A stretch of DNA of 64,000 nt, from positions 124,001 through 188,000 of the forward strand of contig NZ_MUNV01000005.1 in assembly GCF_002001125.1 (NCBI RefSeq). Reading direction: 5' to 3'. The notes beneath the pieces were generated by a model that was given only the letters and a program-made list of their open reading frames with translations, was not told the origin of the DNA and ran no database searches. This document shows positions 19,511 to 29,071 of the stretch, one piece after another. The stretch is from Rhodanobacter sp. B04 (lineage in GTDB: Bacteria; Pseudomonadota; Gammaproteobacteria; Xanthomonadales; Rhodanobacteraceae). Position 1 is the first letter of the stretch; each line of letters opens with the position of its first letter. A program made the position numbers and the translations under genes.

Positions 19511-22450
19511 ATGGTACTGAAACGCAATGTGCTGGCCCTGGCGCTTGCTTCCGCTGGATTCTGCTTCTCGCTCGGCGTCCATGCGGCACCCACTGACAAC
19601 AGCTCGAATCCGGGCAGCGCATCCGTTGCGTCCAATGCGCCGACGTCCAGCCCGCAGAGCACCGATACGCAGAGCCAGACCGCCACCTCGAACGACAATG
19701 CGGCGCCGAAAAAAGCCGACCAGAAGACCCAGCTGGCCAAGAGCCTCGACGCGATCACGGTGACCGGTTACAGCAAGAGCATCGAGACCGCGGTCGACAT
19801 CCAGCGTTATGCCGACACCATCCAGAACGTGGTGACCGCGGCGGACATCGGCGGCCTGCCGGACCAGTCCATTGCCGACGCGCTGACCCGCCTGCCCGGC
19901 GTCACCGCCGAACGTATCGGCGGCGAAGCCTCGCAGATCAACTGCAACGGCCTCTCGGGCAACTTCATCCAGACCACCCTAGACGGTCGCGTGCAACCGT
20001 CGACCAGCGGCACCAACTACATCCAGTTCGACCAGTACCCGGCCGAGCTGATCAACCAGGCGACCGTGTACAAATCGCAGCAGGCCAACCTGATCGAGGG
20101 CGGCGTGGGCTGCTCGATCGCGATGCAGACGGCCAACCCGCTTGATGCCAAGCAGGAGCAAACCGTCAACATCGACATGCGTGGCAGCTACAACAACCAG
20201 GCGAACGACGTATACGGCGCCAACCCGGAAGGCTACCGCTTCAGCGCCGCCTGGCAGGGCAAGTTCCTCAACGACACCTTGGGCGTGGGCCTGGGTTTTG
20301 CCCGCATGCAGCAGCCGCACGTCTCCGAGCAGTGGGTCGGCGAAGCCTTTGACGGTCTGCAGACCCTCAACTCCACCAGCAGTCAGCAGGCCTACCCTTC
20401 GCAAGGTATCCAGGTACAGCAAAACGGCGGCAGCGAGCGGCGTAATGGCTATCTGTCCACGATCGTGTGGAAACCCACCGACAATCTGCAGATCAGCGGT
20501 AACGGCTTCTACTCGCAGTACGACGACGCCTCGTTCGGCCGCGGCTTCCGTGCGCAGCTGTTCGACCAGAATCAGGCGCAGATCACCAACCCCGTACTGC
20601 TGCCGAATGGAGCCGTTGTTGGTGGCACGGTAAGCAGCAATCCATCGAGCGGTATCGATCCGCGCACAAACAATCCATACAGCAACAATTTCTCGCTGGA
20701 AACCACCGCCGATAACTACACCACCCACACCAGCGTGTTCTCCGGCGGCCTGAACGCGAAGTGGAGCAGCGGCCCGTGGACGGTGATGGCCGATGCCTCG
20801 ATGTCGCGCGCGACCAGTTCCGAAATCAACGTCGACACCACCGCCGATCCCTACAATGGCCTGGGGACTGCATCGCCCTCGCTGATGAGCCAGTCGCTCA
20901 CCTATGGGCTGAACGGCCTCAACATCGGTTCGCTCACGGTGCCGAATCCGGGCATCTACACCAACCTCGGCGACATGGCGTTGTCGCGCTATGGCGTCTA
21001 TCCGTACGTCTACCACGACCTCGACAAGGGCTTCCGCCTCGAGTCGACCTACGAGTTTGCGGACAATTCGCTGTTCTCGGCGCTCGAGGGTGGTGTCTAC
21101 ATCAACAACCATACCTACAACGCCGATCGCTCGGCCTATGTGTATGGCTCGGAATGGGGCGACAACCCGTCGGCCGGCGCACCGCTGGCGCTCAACAGCA
21201 GCGATGCGGTCACCACCTGCTGGCGCGGCGACTTCGCCGCCATGCCTTGCTTCCTTGCGCTCAACGGCCCAGCCATCCTGGCCGCGAACGGCATCACAAA
21301 CACCACGCCGCTGAAGAGCTGGGCCAACAACTGGACCTATATCCAGAGCGGCCAGGTCGACGTGAAATCGCGCGATGCCTACCTGATGGCCGACATCGAC
21401 ACCAACCTGTTCGATCACAGCGTCACCGGCAATGTGGGCGTGCGCGTGGTGCGCACCTCGCAATACAGCAGCGGCCTGCAGGAAGTGGACAACAACGCCG
21501 GCGTGCCGATCACCGACCAGACCGGCGTGACCAGCAGCAACTACATCCCGGTGACCCAAGGCAAGACCTATACCGACGTGCTGCCGTCGATCAACCTCAC
21601 CTATCACTTCGACGATGCGAACCAGCTGCGCTTCTCCGCCGCCAAGGTGATGGCGCCGCCGCCGATCAGTTCGTTGCTTGCCGGTCACGGCGCATGGGAG
21701 TCCGACGGCCAGTACAACCTGTGGAGCAATACCAGCCCGCTGCTCGACCCGATGTACGCCGGCCAGTTCGACCTGAGCTTCGAGCACTACTTCGCCGAGT
21801 CGAGCGGTGCGTTCACCGCCCATGTGTTCACCAAGCACATCGATTCGTTCGTGCAGCAGATCGTCTACAACGACTTCGACTTCGCCAGTGCCGGCATCAC
21901 GGTGCCGATCGATCCGAACACCGGCAGGCCCTACCTCAACGGCCAGTACCAGACCTCGTTCAACAACACCAAGGGCGGCACGGTTCACGGCCTGGACCTG
22001 TTCTACCAGAAGACCCACTTCCTGCCCGGCGTCTGGTCCGGCCTGGGCGTAAGCGCAGGCTTCTCGCTGACCCAGAGCGCGGTGCAGTCGCTCTCGGCAC
22101 TGAGCGGGCCGCCGCAGAACCAGGGCTTGCCGGGCCTGTCGAAGAAATCCGCCAGCGCGGCGCTGTTCTACGACAACGGCACCTTCTCGGTTCGCCTGAA
22201 CGGCACCTACCGTTCGTCGTTCGTGTCCGATTCGCAGATGTCGGTGAACAACCAGATCGTCTACTTCGCTCCCGAGACGGTGTTCGACCTGCAAACGGCC
22301 TACAACTTCACCAAGAACGTGAGCCTGCTGTTCCAGATCCTCAACTTGACCAACCAGCCGACCCGCACCTATTTCGGCAATCCGAACCAGACCGGCACCA
22401 TCCAGTACTTCGGCCAGACGACCTACCTCGGCGTCAACATCAAGCTGTAA
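19511..22450 (+). CDS. TonB-dependent receptor for alpha-glucans (Xanthomonas/Caulobacter type)
   Basis: This 979-aa outer-membrane receptor has a signal peptide (MVLKRNVLALALASAGFCFS, cleavage near VHAAP), a Ser/Thr/Gln-rich linker, a TonB-box-like segment DAITVTGY (residues 80-87), a plug (about 95-215) and a long beta-barrel with the closing strand TTYLGVNIKL. Size and the plug pattern 'ADIGGLPDQSIADALTRLPG' fit the large receptors used for maltodextrins. GGGAGGGG precedes the ATG. Oddly, the usual QINIRG and GVGG(T/S) motifs read QINCNG (Cys145) and GVGCSI (Cys201). It is flanked by alpha-glucan enzymes and controlled by operator B, so maltodextrin uptake is inferred. Confidence 0.93.
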   Translation: MVLKRNVLALALASAGFCFSLGVHAAPTDNSSNPGSASVASNAPTSSPQSTDTQSQTATSNDNAAPKKADQKTQLAKSLDAITVTGYSKSIETAVDIQRYADTIQNVVTAADIGGLPDQSIADALTRLPGVTAERIGGEASQINCNGLSGNFIQTTLDGRVQPSTSGTNYIQFDQYPAELINQATVYKSQQANLIEGGVGCSIAMQTANPLDAKQEQTVNIDMRGSYNNQANDVYGANPEGYRFSAAWQGKFLNDTLGVGLGFARMQQPHVSEQWVGEAFDGLQTLNSTSSQQAYPSQGIQVQQNGGSERRNGYLSTIVWKPTDNLQISGNGFYSQYDDASFGRGFRAQLFDQNQAQITNPVLLPNGAVVGGTVSSNPSSGIDPRTNNPYSNNFSLETTADNYTTHTSVFSGGLNAKWSSGPWTVMADASMSRATSSEINVDTTADPYNGLGTASPSLMSQSLTYGLNGLNIGSLTVPNPGIYTNLGDMALSRYGVYPYVYHDLDKGFRLESTYEFADNSLFSALEGGVYINNHTYNADRSAYVYGSEWGDNPSAGAPLALNSSDAVTTCWRGDFAAMPCFLALNGPAILAANGITNTTPLKSWANNWTYIQSGQVDVKSRDAYLMADIDTNLFDHSVTGNVGVRVVRTSQYSSGLQEVDNNAGVPITDQTGVTSSNYIPVTQGKTYTDVLPSINLTYHFDDANQLRFSAAKVMAPPPISSLLAGHGAWESDGQYNLWSNTSPLLDPMYAGQFDLSFEHYFAESSGAFTAHVFTKHIDSFVQQIVYNDFDFASAGITVPIDPNTGRPYLNGQYQTSFNNTKGGTVHGLDLFYQKTHFLPGVWSGLGVSAGFSLTQSAVQSLSALSGPPQNQGLPGLSKKSASAALFYDNGTFSVRLNGTYRSSFVSDSQMSVNNQIVYFAPETVFDLQTAYNFTKNVSLLFQILNLTNQPTRTYFGNPNQTGTIQYFGQTTYLGVNIKL

Positions 22451-22457
22451 CCACAAC

Positions 22458-22535
22458 GCCGGACATCGCCCTCACGATGCCCGGCCCCTTTCTCCCCAAG
22501 CCGGTTCCGCGGCATGCCGCGGAGCCGGCTCTTTT
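22458..22535 (+). terminator. Tandem intrinsic terminators after the TonB receptor
   Basis: The first stem, GCCGGACATCG/CGATGCCCGGC (22458-22485, one mismatch), is followed by CCCTTTCT. The second, starting AGCCGG at 22499 with arms CCGCGG/CCGCGG and closing CCGGCT, ends in CTTTT (22531-22535). The following GH13 gene is therefore at least partly uncoupled from the receptor. Confidence 0.8.
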
Positions 22536-22673
22536 GAGCCAGACGCGATTCGACGTGACACGCCCGGGGCGGTTGCCGGCCTTCCGGCCGACGAATCATC
22601 AGCCGACCTGCCCGCATCATCGCTCCGTGCTTCCGCCTGCACGGCGGACGCACGACCACACCAGCAGGCCGAC

Positions 22674-24248
22674 ATGCCCAGACTCCTCTTCCTCGCTTGC
22701 GGCATCGCCACTGCGCTTGCCCTGCTCTCGCCGGCATCGGCACACAGCCAGGCAACTTCCACGCCGCATGTACCTGCCACTGCCTCGCCGCAGGCAGCGT
22801 CCGATGTCTGGTACGAAATCTTCGTGCGCTCCTGGGCCGACAGCAACGGCGATGGCATCGGCGATCTCAACGGCATCACGGCCCGTCTCGATTACCTGAA
22901 GTCGCTGGGTGTCGGCGGCATCTGGCTGATGCCGGTCAATCCGTCGCCGAGCTATCACGGCTACGACGTCACCGACTACTACGGCATCAATCCGCAATAC
23001 GGCACCATGGCCGACTTCCAGCGCCTGCTGGACGCGGCGCATGAGCGCGGAATCAAGGTGATCATCGACCTGGTGATCAACCACACCAGCGCACTGCATC
23101 CGTGGTTCATCGCCGCCAACAACCCGCGGGACCCGCACCACGACTGGTACAACTGGGCGCGCCCCGGCAGCGACCTCGATGCGGTCAGCGCCACCGGCAC
23201 GCCGGCGTGGCACACCACGCCGACCGGGCAACACTACATCGGCGTATTCACCGGCATGATGCCCGACCTGGATTACGACACGCCGGCCGTGCGCGAAGAG
23301 ATGATCCGTGTCGGCCGGTTCTGGCTGAAGAAGGGTGTCGACGGTTTCCGGCTGGATGCGGCCCAGCACATCTACTACGACTTCAAGTCGCAGGACGGCG
23401 ATCCGGCGATCCTCGAGAAAAATCTGGCCTGGTGGACGCAGTTCCGCCATGGCATCGACGCGGTCACGCCCGGTGCCTACGTGGTCGGCGAAGTCGCCCA
23501 GGAGACACCCGACCGACTGGCACCCTACCTGCGCCCGCTGAGCTCGGTGTTCGACTTTCCGCTGGCGAAGCAGCTGATCGACAGTGCGAAGAGCGAACGT
23601 GCCGGCCATCTCGCTGCACTGCTCGCACAGACCGAGGCCGACTATCGCAAGGTCACCGGTAAGTCCGGGGTCGACGCACCGTTCCTGTCCAACCACGACC
23701 AGGAACGCGTGATGAGCCAGCTCGATGGCAACCCGCAGCACATGCGCATGGCCGCTGCGATGCTGCTGACCCTGCCCGGCCAGCCATTCATCTACTATGG
23801 CGAGGAACTGGGCATGCGTGGGCAGAAACCCGACGAGGATCTGCGTGAGCCGATGCGCTGGAACCGCTCGCCGAAAGCAGCCGGCGAAGCCACCTGGAAA
23901 ACCTCGACCTCGCACGACGGCCCGGCCGTCTCGGTGGAAGCGGAACAGGCCGACCCGGATTCGCTGCTGCACTTCTACACGAAGCTGATCCACTGGCGCA
24001 GCCAGGTGAGCGCACTGCGCGACGGCGCGATCGTGCCGCTTGCCGTGGCGAATCCGCAGCTGGTGGCGTGGAGGCTCGACGACGCCGGCAGCCATGTACT
24101 GGTGGTGCACAACCTGTCCGGCCAGCCGCAAAACCTGCCGCTGCATGACAGACACATCCATGCCTTGCTGCTGCAAAGCGCCAGCGGCGGCACGCTGCAG
24201 CAGGATGTGCTGCACATCCCGGCCTACAGCACGGCGATCCTGCAATGA
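22674..24248 (+). CDS. Periplasmic alpha-amylase family enzyme, GH13
   Basis: This 524-aa GH13 enzyme has a signal peptide (PRLLFLACGIATALALLSPA, cleavage near ASAHS). Catalytic residues are Asp228 (GVDGFRLDAAQH), Glu273 (VVGEVAQE) and Asp342 (FLSNHDQER). The calcium loop DSNGDGIGD and the closing FIYYGEELGM motif are intact. The short beta-alpha loops and single C-terminal beta-sandwich (last 80 residues, ending YSTAILQ) resemble neopullulanase/maltodextrin-degrading periplasmic amylases. It should trim dextrins delivered by the receptor. GH31 follows after 30 bp, suggesting co-transcription. Confidence 0.9.
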   Translation: MPRLLFLACGIATALALLSPASAHSQATSTPHVPATASPQAASDVWYEIFVRSWADSNGDGIGDLNGITARLDYLKSLGVGGIWLMPVNPSPSYHGYDVTDYYGINPQYGTMADFQRLLDAAHERGIKVIIDLVINHTSALHPWFIAANNPRDPHHDWYNWARPGSDLDAVSATGTPAWHTTPTGQHYIGVFTGMMPDLDYDTPAVREEMIRVGRFWLKKGVDGFRLDAAQHIYYDFKSQDGDPAILEKNLAWWTQFRHGIDAVTPGAYVVGEVAQETPDRLAPYLRPLSSVFDFPLAKQLIDSAKSERAGHLAALLAQTEADYRKVTGKSGVDAPFLSNHDQERVMSQLDGNPQHMRMAAAMLLTLPGQPFIYYGEELGMRGQKPDEDLREPMRWNRSPKAAGEATWKTSTSHDGPAVSVEAEQADPDSLLHFYTKLIHWRSQVSALRDGAIVPLAVANPQLVAWRLDDAGSHVLVVHNLSGQPQNLPLHDRHIHALLLQSASGGTLQQDVLHIPAYSTAILQ

Positions 24249-24278
24249 CGTTGCCGCAGGCAGCAGGAGCTTGATCGG

Positions 24279-26669
24279 ATGAAAGCATCGCTTCGTCTTG
24301 CGCGATCCGTCGCTGCGATGGCATCGCTGTGGCTCGCTTTCGCATTCGTACCCATCGCCACCATGGCAACTACCGTGTCGGCAGCACAGGCAAAACCGAT
24401 GGCGCAACTCGTCAACCACGGCATCATGATCGACCTGGGCAAGGATCGGCTTTCCATCCGCTTCCTTGCCCCCAACATCGTGCATGTGCATTACAGGCCG
24501 GATGGTCTTGGCAGCACGCCTGCTCTGGTGATCGACGGCGACGCCACGCCCTCGACCTTCGCGCAAGTGCGCGACGAGGACAACGCAAGGGAGATCAGCC
24601 TTGCCACCGATCGCGGCTCCGTGCACTGGGATCAACAAAAGCGACAGCTGCGGATCGAGGATGCGCAACAGCGCAGCATGCTGTTGCAGAGCGATATCGA
24701 CTCGCTGCGGCATGGCCGCCTGAGCCTGGAACATGGGCCGCGCGATGCGCTGTACGGCATCGGCGGCTACAACGCGACGGCGAGCGTCTCGGCTGGACTG
24801 CTGCGCAGCGGCCGCCTGCCGGCCACCGCCGGCGAGCAAGGCCACGCCGGCGCACCGCTCGTGTGGAGCACCGCCGGCTACGGCGTGCTGCTCGACAGCG
24901 ACGGTGCCCGCTTCACGCTGAAGCCGACCACGATCGAGATCGATGACCAGGCACGCAAGGACCCCGACTACTACATCGTGCTCGGCACGCCGGCGGAGAT
25001 CTTCGGCGCACTGGCACAGCTCAGCGGCCACACGCCGCTGTTTCCGAAGTGGGCTATGGGTTTCACCAACAGCCAGTGGGGCATCGACCAGCAGGAGCTG
25101 CTGCAGATCGTCGACACCTATCGCGCCAAACACATCCCGCTCGACAACTTCACGCTCGACTTCGACTGGAAGGCCTGGGGCGAGGACGACTACGGCGAGT
25201 TTCGCTGGAACGCCAACAAATTCCCGGGCGGCCCCGACGGCCAGCTGAAGGCGCAACTCGACCGGCGCGGCATCCACCTCACCGGCATCATGAAACCGCG
25301 CATCCACGTCGACACGGCGGAGGGCCGCTACGCCACCGCACACGACCTGTGGCGCCCCGGCGAACCGGCCACGCCGGACTACTTCTCGCACAAGCCGGTG
25401 AAGGACATCGACTTCGACAAGCCAGCGGCACGTGCCTGGTTCTTCAACGACGCGCTGAAGCACAGCTTCGTCACCGGCATGGCCGGCTGGTGGAACGACG
25501 AGGCCGACAACACGCCCAGCAACACGCAGTTCCTCAATATGCAGCGCACGCTGTACGACGGCCAGCGCGCGATCTCGAACCAGCGCGTATGGTCGATCAA
25601 CCGCAACTTCTGGCTGGGCTCGCAGCGCTATGCCTACGGCTTGTGGTCGGGCGACATCCCTACCGGCTTCGCCAGCATGGCGGGACAACGCGAACGCATG
25701 TTGAGCGCGATCAACGTCGGCGCGATGCAGTGGGGCATGGATGGCGGCGGTTTCAAGGACGGTACGCCGACACCCGAGAATTACGCGCGCTGGATCGAGT
25801 TCGGCGCGTTCACGCCGATCTTCCGCGTACATGGCGACTTCGGCCAGAAACGCCAGCCATGGGTATACGGCCCAGTCGCGGAGCAGGCAGCCACCGACGC
25901 GATCCGCCTGCGCTACGCGCTGATCCCGTACATCTACAGCTACGAATACCAGCGCCGCGTCAGCGGTGTCGGCCTGGTGCGCCCGCTGCTGTTCGACTGG
26001 CCGCACGATCCCAACGTGCGCAACGATGTCGGTGCATGGCTGTTCGGCGACTACCTGCTCGTTTCGCCGGTGGTCGAACAAGGCCAGACCTCGAAAAACA
26101 TCTATCTGCCTGCCGGCCGCTGGACCGACTGGTTCAACGGCAAGGTCTACCAGGGCGGACAAACGATCCATCTGACGGTCGACAGCCAGCACTGGGGCGA
26201 CATTCCGCTGTTCATCCGTCAGGGTGCGATCATCCCGACCCAGCCGGCGATGGATTATGTCGGTCAGCAGCCGCTGACCGAGCTCGCTGTGGATGTGTTT
26301 CCGGACACGCAGCGCACCAGCTTCGATTATTACGATGACGACGGCAACACCTACGATTACGAGCATGGCGCGTATTTCAGCCAGTCGCTGTCCGTGCAGC
26401 AGCAGAGTGATGCGGTGCACTTCGAAACCACGGCACCGGCCGGCAGTTTCAAGCCGGCGCTGAAGTTCTATCTGCTGAAGATCCATGGCGATGCCGCCAC
26501 CGCTGTAGCCAGCGCAAGCGGCACCATGCCCTCGTTCGCGAGTCTCGATGCGCTCCGGCAACGCCAGGGCGAAGGCTGGGCCAGCGGGCACGACCGCTAT
26601 GGCACGGTCACCTGGGTGCGGGTGAGCGCAGCCGTGGCCCAGCGCATTACGCTCACGACGAAACCCTAG
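24279..26669 (+). CDS. Periplasmic GH31 alpha-glucosidase
   Basis: The 796-aa protein has a signal peptide (about residues 1-36) and the GH31 order: N-terminal beta-sandwich with the GIGGYN loop, (beta/alpha)8 barrel, and proximal and distal C-terminal beta domains. The nucleophile is Asp407 in GWWNDEADN and the acid/base Asp459 in LWSGDIPTG; the downstream FGAFTPIFRVHG motif is also present. It releases terminal alpha-linked glucose (or xylose; subfamily specificity cannot be read by eye). The position 30 bp after the GH13 gene suggests the pair jointly degrades branched alpha-glucans to glucose in the periplasm. Confidence 0.9.
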   Translation: MKASLRLARSVAAMASLWLAFAFVPIATMATTVSAAQAKPMAQLVNHGIMIDLGKDRLSIRFLAPNIVHVHYRPDGLGSTPALVIDGDATPSTFAQVRDEDNAREISLATDRGSVHWDQQKRQLRIEDAQQRSMLLQSDIDSLRHGRLSLEHGPRDALYGIGGYNATASVSAGLLRSGRLPATAGEQGHAGAPLVWSTAGYGVLLDSDGARFTLKPTTIEIDDQARKDPDYYIVLGTPAEIFGALAQLSGHTPLFPKWAMGFTNSQWGIDQQELLQIVDTYRAKHIPLDNFTLDFDWKAWGEDDYGEFRWNANKFPGGPDGQLKAQLDRRGIHLTGIMKPRIHVDTAEGRYATAHDLWRPGEPATPDYFSHKPVKDIDFDKPAARAWFFNDALKHSFVTGMAGWWNDEADNTPSNTQFLNMQRTLYDGQRAISNQRVWSINRNFWLGSQRYAYGLWSGDIPTGFASMAGQRERMLSAINVGAMQWGMDGGGFKDGTPTPENYARWIEFGAFTPIFRVHGDFGQKRQPWVYGPVAEQAATDAIRLRYALIPYIYSYEYQRRVSGVGLVRPLLFDWPHDPNVRNDVGAWLFGDYLLVSPVVEQGQTSKNIYLPAGRWTDWFNGKVYQGGQTIHLTVDSQHWGDIPLFIRQGAIIPTQPAMDYVGQQPLTELAVDVFPDTQRTSFDYYDDDGNTYDYEHGAYFSQSLSVQQQSDAVHFETTAPAGSFKPALKFYLLKIHGDAATAVASASGTMPSFASLDALRQRQGEGWASGHDRYGTVTWVRVSAAVAQRITLTTKP

Positions 26670-26743
26670 GAAGCCTCAGACGGCTTCCCCATGGCATCAG
26701 GCCAGTGTCTGCAACACGAAGGCCGCACTCGATGCGGCCTTCG
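26669..26743. terminator. Two hairpins between convergent genes
   Basis: GGAAGCC-TCAGAC-GGCTTCC starts at the GH31 stop codon. CGAAGGCCGCA (26717-26727) pairs perfectly with TGCGGCCTTCG (26733-26743). The second, symmetric stem can serve both the GH31 gene and the convergent serine hydrolase. Confidence 0.65.
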
Positions 26744-26794
26744 CGGTCCTGATCCAACACGGCAGACCCACCCCGCTCGGTCAGGCGCAACGCC

Positions 26795-28756
26795 TCAGTA
26801 GTTCAGGTGCAGGCACAGCAGGCGCAGGCTGAAAACAAACCAGAGCGCGGCGAGGCAGGCCAAAACCAGCATCGTGCTGTTCGCCTTGCGCCACCAGCCA
26901 CCGGGTTCGCGCCAGGCATGACCCGCGTTGGCGATCACGGCCAGCGTGCCGATGATGGCCAGCACGCCGGTCAGCTGCACCAGCCGCAGGGTGACGTCGA
27001 AGCCATTGTTGAGGTAGCTGAAGCTGGTGGCGACCCGGCTCAGCACGAACAGCCAACCGGCGGCGAACAGCAGCTGCAGCAGCGCCGCCACGCGGCTCCA
27101 GCGGTACCAGCGGGCTGCCTGTGGCGACAGCGCCAGGGGCTGGCGATAATGCCGGCGCACCAGCGCGGCGATCGGCCACAGCAGTGCGGCCAGCAGGAAG
27201 ATCACCAGCGCGGCGTACATCACGGGCAGGTTCCACGCTGCGGATTGCCAGCCCGATACCGGCATGAAAACCACCACGGGCGCCGCCTCGTCGTAGGAGA
27301 TCCAGCGCAGCTTGCCATCCTTGATCAGCGCACCGAGATGACTGCCGCTGGCGTCATCCAGCCAGACGAACGGTTTCACTTCGCGCCAATGCCGCGGCTG
27401 CCCGGCCATGTCCTGGAAATCGTGGGTGACCAGGCTGCCATCCTTGTCCATCGTGATGCGCGACTGCCCCAGCAGGTTCAGCATGCTCATGAAACTGGAC
27501 ATCGCCGTGCGACTGGCGATGTAGTGGCCCACCAGCATTGCACCATGTTCGCGCGCGCTCGCAAGCGTCGGCTGCGGCAATTGCGGCAAGGCCGGGAAAT
27601 AGCGATCGGTGAAGCCGTTCAGCAGTTGCCGGCGCAGGCTGCCATCGTCTTCGCCGTCGATGGACACGAACACGCCGACGTCCTGCTGCAGGTACAGCGC
27701 CATCACGCTATGGAACAGCTCGGTATCGCCGCCATGGCCGATGATGTCCTGGCCGTTGCGATCCATGTGGTAGAAGCCCAGCGCGATCGGCAACAGGCCG
27801 GGCACCGAAGAGTGCGTGAAGTTGTGCATCAGCTGTGCAGTCTGCGTGCGCAGGATCTGCGCATCCCCGACGTGGCCGTCCTGCAGCTGGGCGATCATGA
27901 AGCGCGCCATGTCCCCGCCGCTGACCGACAATGCGCCAGCGGCCACCGCATTCACCAGTTCGAACGGCCGCGCCGGCTCGCTGGCCTTGGCATAGCTCTT
28001 CGCCATGTCCGGCGCGAGCGACGCCGGCAGCGGCTGGCGGAACGTCGCGTGCTGCATGCCCAGAGGCTGCAGGATGTGTTGCTCGATGTAGTCATCGAAC
28101 GGCTGGCCGGAAACACGCTGCACGATGTAACCGGCCAGCGCAGCGCCGTAGTTGGAATAGGCCGAGACTTCGCCTGGCGGGTAGATGCGCTCGGGCACCC
28201 ATTCTTTGACCCAGGCCTCGTTGCTCATCAGCCGCGCCGGATCGTTGCCGCCGAGGTTCTTCATGGTTTCCTCGAAACCCGGCGTGTGCGTCATCAGCTC
28301 GCGCAGCGTGATCGGCTTGCCGTTGCGGGGAGGAATGCTGAAGTCCAGGTACTTGTCGACGTCCGCATCGAGATCGAGCTTGCCCTGCTCGACCAGCTGC
28401 ATCACCGCCGTCCAGGTGAACGTCTTGGAGATCGAGCCGACGCGGAACAGCGTCGTCATCGGGTCGACCGGTTTCTTCGCCGCCACATCCGCGTAGCCGT
28501 AACCCTTCGCCAGCAGGACCTGGCCATCCTTCACCACGACCACCACGGCGCCCGCGATGTTGTTCTTCTTCAACCCGTACGGAAACAGTCCGTCCAGCCA
28601 GGCTTCGGCATCGGCCGCAGTCAGTTCATGCGCGCTCAACGGCATCGTCACCGCCGGTTTCTGATCAGGCAGGGGATTGATCTGGATCTGCGCAACACAC
28701 GGCGATGAGGACAGGACAAAACCAACGACGGTGAACAAGCGCAACAGGCTTTTCAT
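26795..28756 (-). CDS. Serine hydrolase (beta-lactamase/PBP4* fold) with C-terminal membrane domain
   Basis: The 653-aa protein has a signal peptide (MKSLLRLFTVVGFVLSSSPC, cleavage near CVAQ) and a class-C beta-lactamase-like domain with the SxxK motif SISK (Ser108-Lys111), YxN (Tyr200-Asn202) and HGG (His340) in place of KTG. After a beta domain, four hydrophobic helices (about residues 515-650) anchor it in the inner membrane. Such enzymes act as D-aminopeptidases or esterases; the substrate here is unknown. The start at 28756 is set by the signal peptide. It is divergent from the six-hairpin glycosidase and shares its operator C region, 122 bp upstream. Confidence 0.82.
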   Translation of the reverse strand: MKSLLRLFTVVGFVLSSSPCVAQIQINPLPDQKPAVTMPLSAHELTAADAEAWLDGLFPYGLKKNNIAGAVVVVVKDGQVLLAKGYGYADVAAKKPVDPMTTLFRVGSISKTFTWTAVMQLVEQGKLDLDADVDKYLDFSIPPRNGKPITLRELMTHTPGFEETMKNLGGNDPARLMSNEAWVKEWVPERIYPPGEVSAYSNYGAALAGYIVQRVSGQPFDDYIEQHILQPLGMQHATFRQPLPASLAPDMAKSYAKASEPARPFELVNAVAAGALSVSGGDMARFMIAQLQDGHVGDAQILRTQTAQLMHNFTHSSVPGLLPIALGFYHMDRNGQDIIGHGGDTELFHSVMALYLQQDVGVFVSIDGEDDGSLRRQLLNGFTDRYFPALPQLPQPTLASAREHGAMLVGHYIASRTAMSSFMSMLNLLGQSRITMDKDGSLVTHDFQDMAGQPRHWREVKPFVWLDDASGSHLGALIKDGKLRWISYDEAAPVVVFMPVSGWQSAAWNLPVMYAALVIFLLAALLWPIAALVRRHYRQPLALSPQAARWYRWSRVAALLQLLFAAGWLFVLSRVATSFSYLNNGFDVTLRLVQLTGVLAIIGTLAVIANAGHAWREPGGWWRKANSTMLVLACLAALWFVFSLRLLCLHLNY

Positions 28757-28877
28757 CAGTGCGGATCCTGATGGGGAGGAATGAAGCATGCAGGCTGCGC
28801 CCGTCAACACAAGGTCAATGGCCGCAAGCCGCATGGACACGTCGCCACAGGTTAGCGAATGACGGCATTCGGCCAGA

Positions 28878-28926
28878 TGAATACGTATGCAGAGGCTGGT
28901 TGCTGCATTGCGACGATCCCTACCAT
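28878..28926 (+). promoter_or_regulatory. Operator copy C and promoter of the six-hairpin glycosidase
   Basis: TGAATACGTATGCA (28878-28891) is followed 29 nt later by TACCAT (28921-28926). The intervening 29 nt are nearly identical to copy D at 39828. The site may also control the divergent serine hydrolase. Confidence 0.72.
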
Positions 28927-29017
28927 GCCGGGTCGATGCAGATAGCCGCGGATGTCGATGCTGCGCCTGCAACATGCGGGGCACGCCGCGGCGTGACATA
29001 ACAGCTGCGGGAGGAAC

Positions 29018-29071
29018 ATGCCGATGACATACCTGAGCCACGCCGGGAGATACGGGATGCACGCATGCTGA
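29018..29071 (+). CDS. Putative leader peptide overlapping the glycosidase start
   Basis: The 17-codon frame encodes MPMTYLSHAGRYGMHAC. The ribosome-binding sequence GGGAGGA lies five bases upstream of its ATG, better than anything in front of the glycosidase itself. Its TGA (29069-29071) overlaps the glycosidase ATG at 29065 and precedes a second in-frame ATG at 29074. A paralogous leader at 39976 also ends in His-Ala-Cys-stop followed by GCATG, which supports a real translated or regulatory element rather than chance. A role in translational coupling is inferred. Confidence 0.5.
   Translation: MPMTYLSHAGRYGMHAC

Noticed and set aside
19979..22456. An 825-codon minus-strand frame opposite the first TonB receptor
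   Set aside because: No recognisable domain; mirrors third-position GC bias of the receptor gene.
22617..26591. A 1324-codon minus-strand open frame across the GH13 and GH31 genes
   Set aside because: Both glycosidases on the plus strand have complete catalytic motifs; the antisense frame has none and biased composition.
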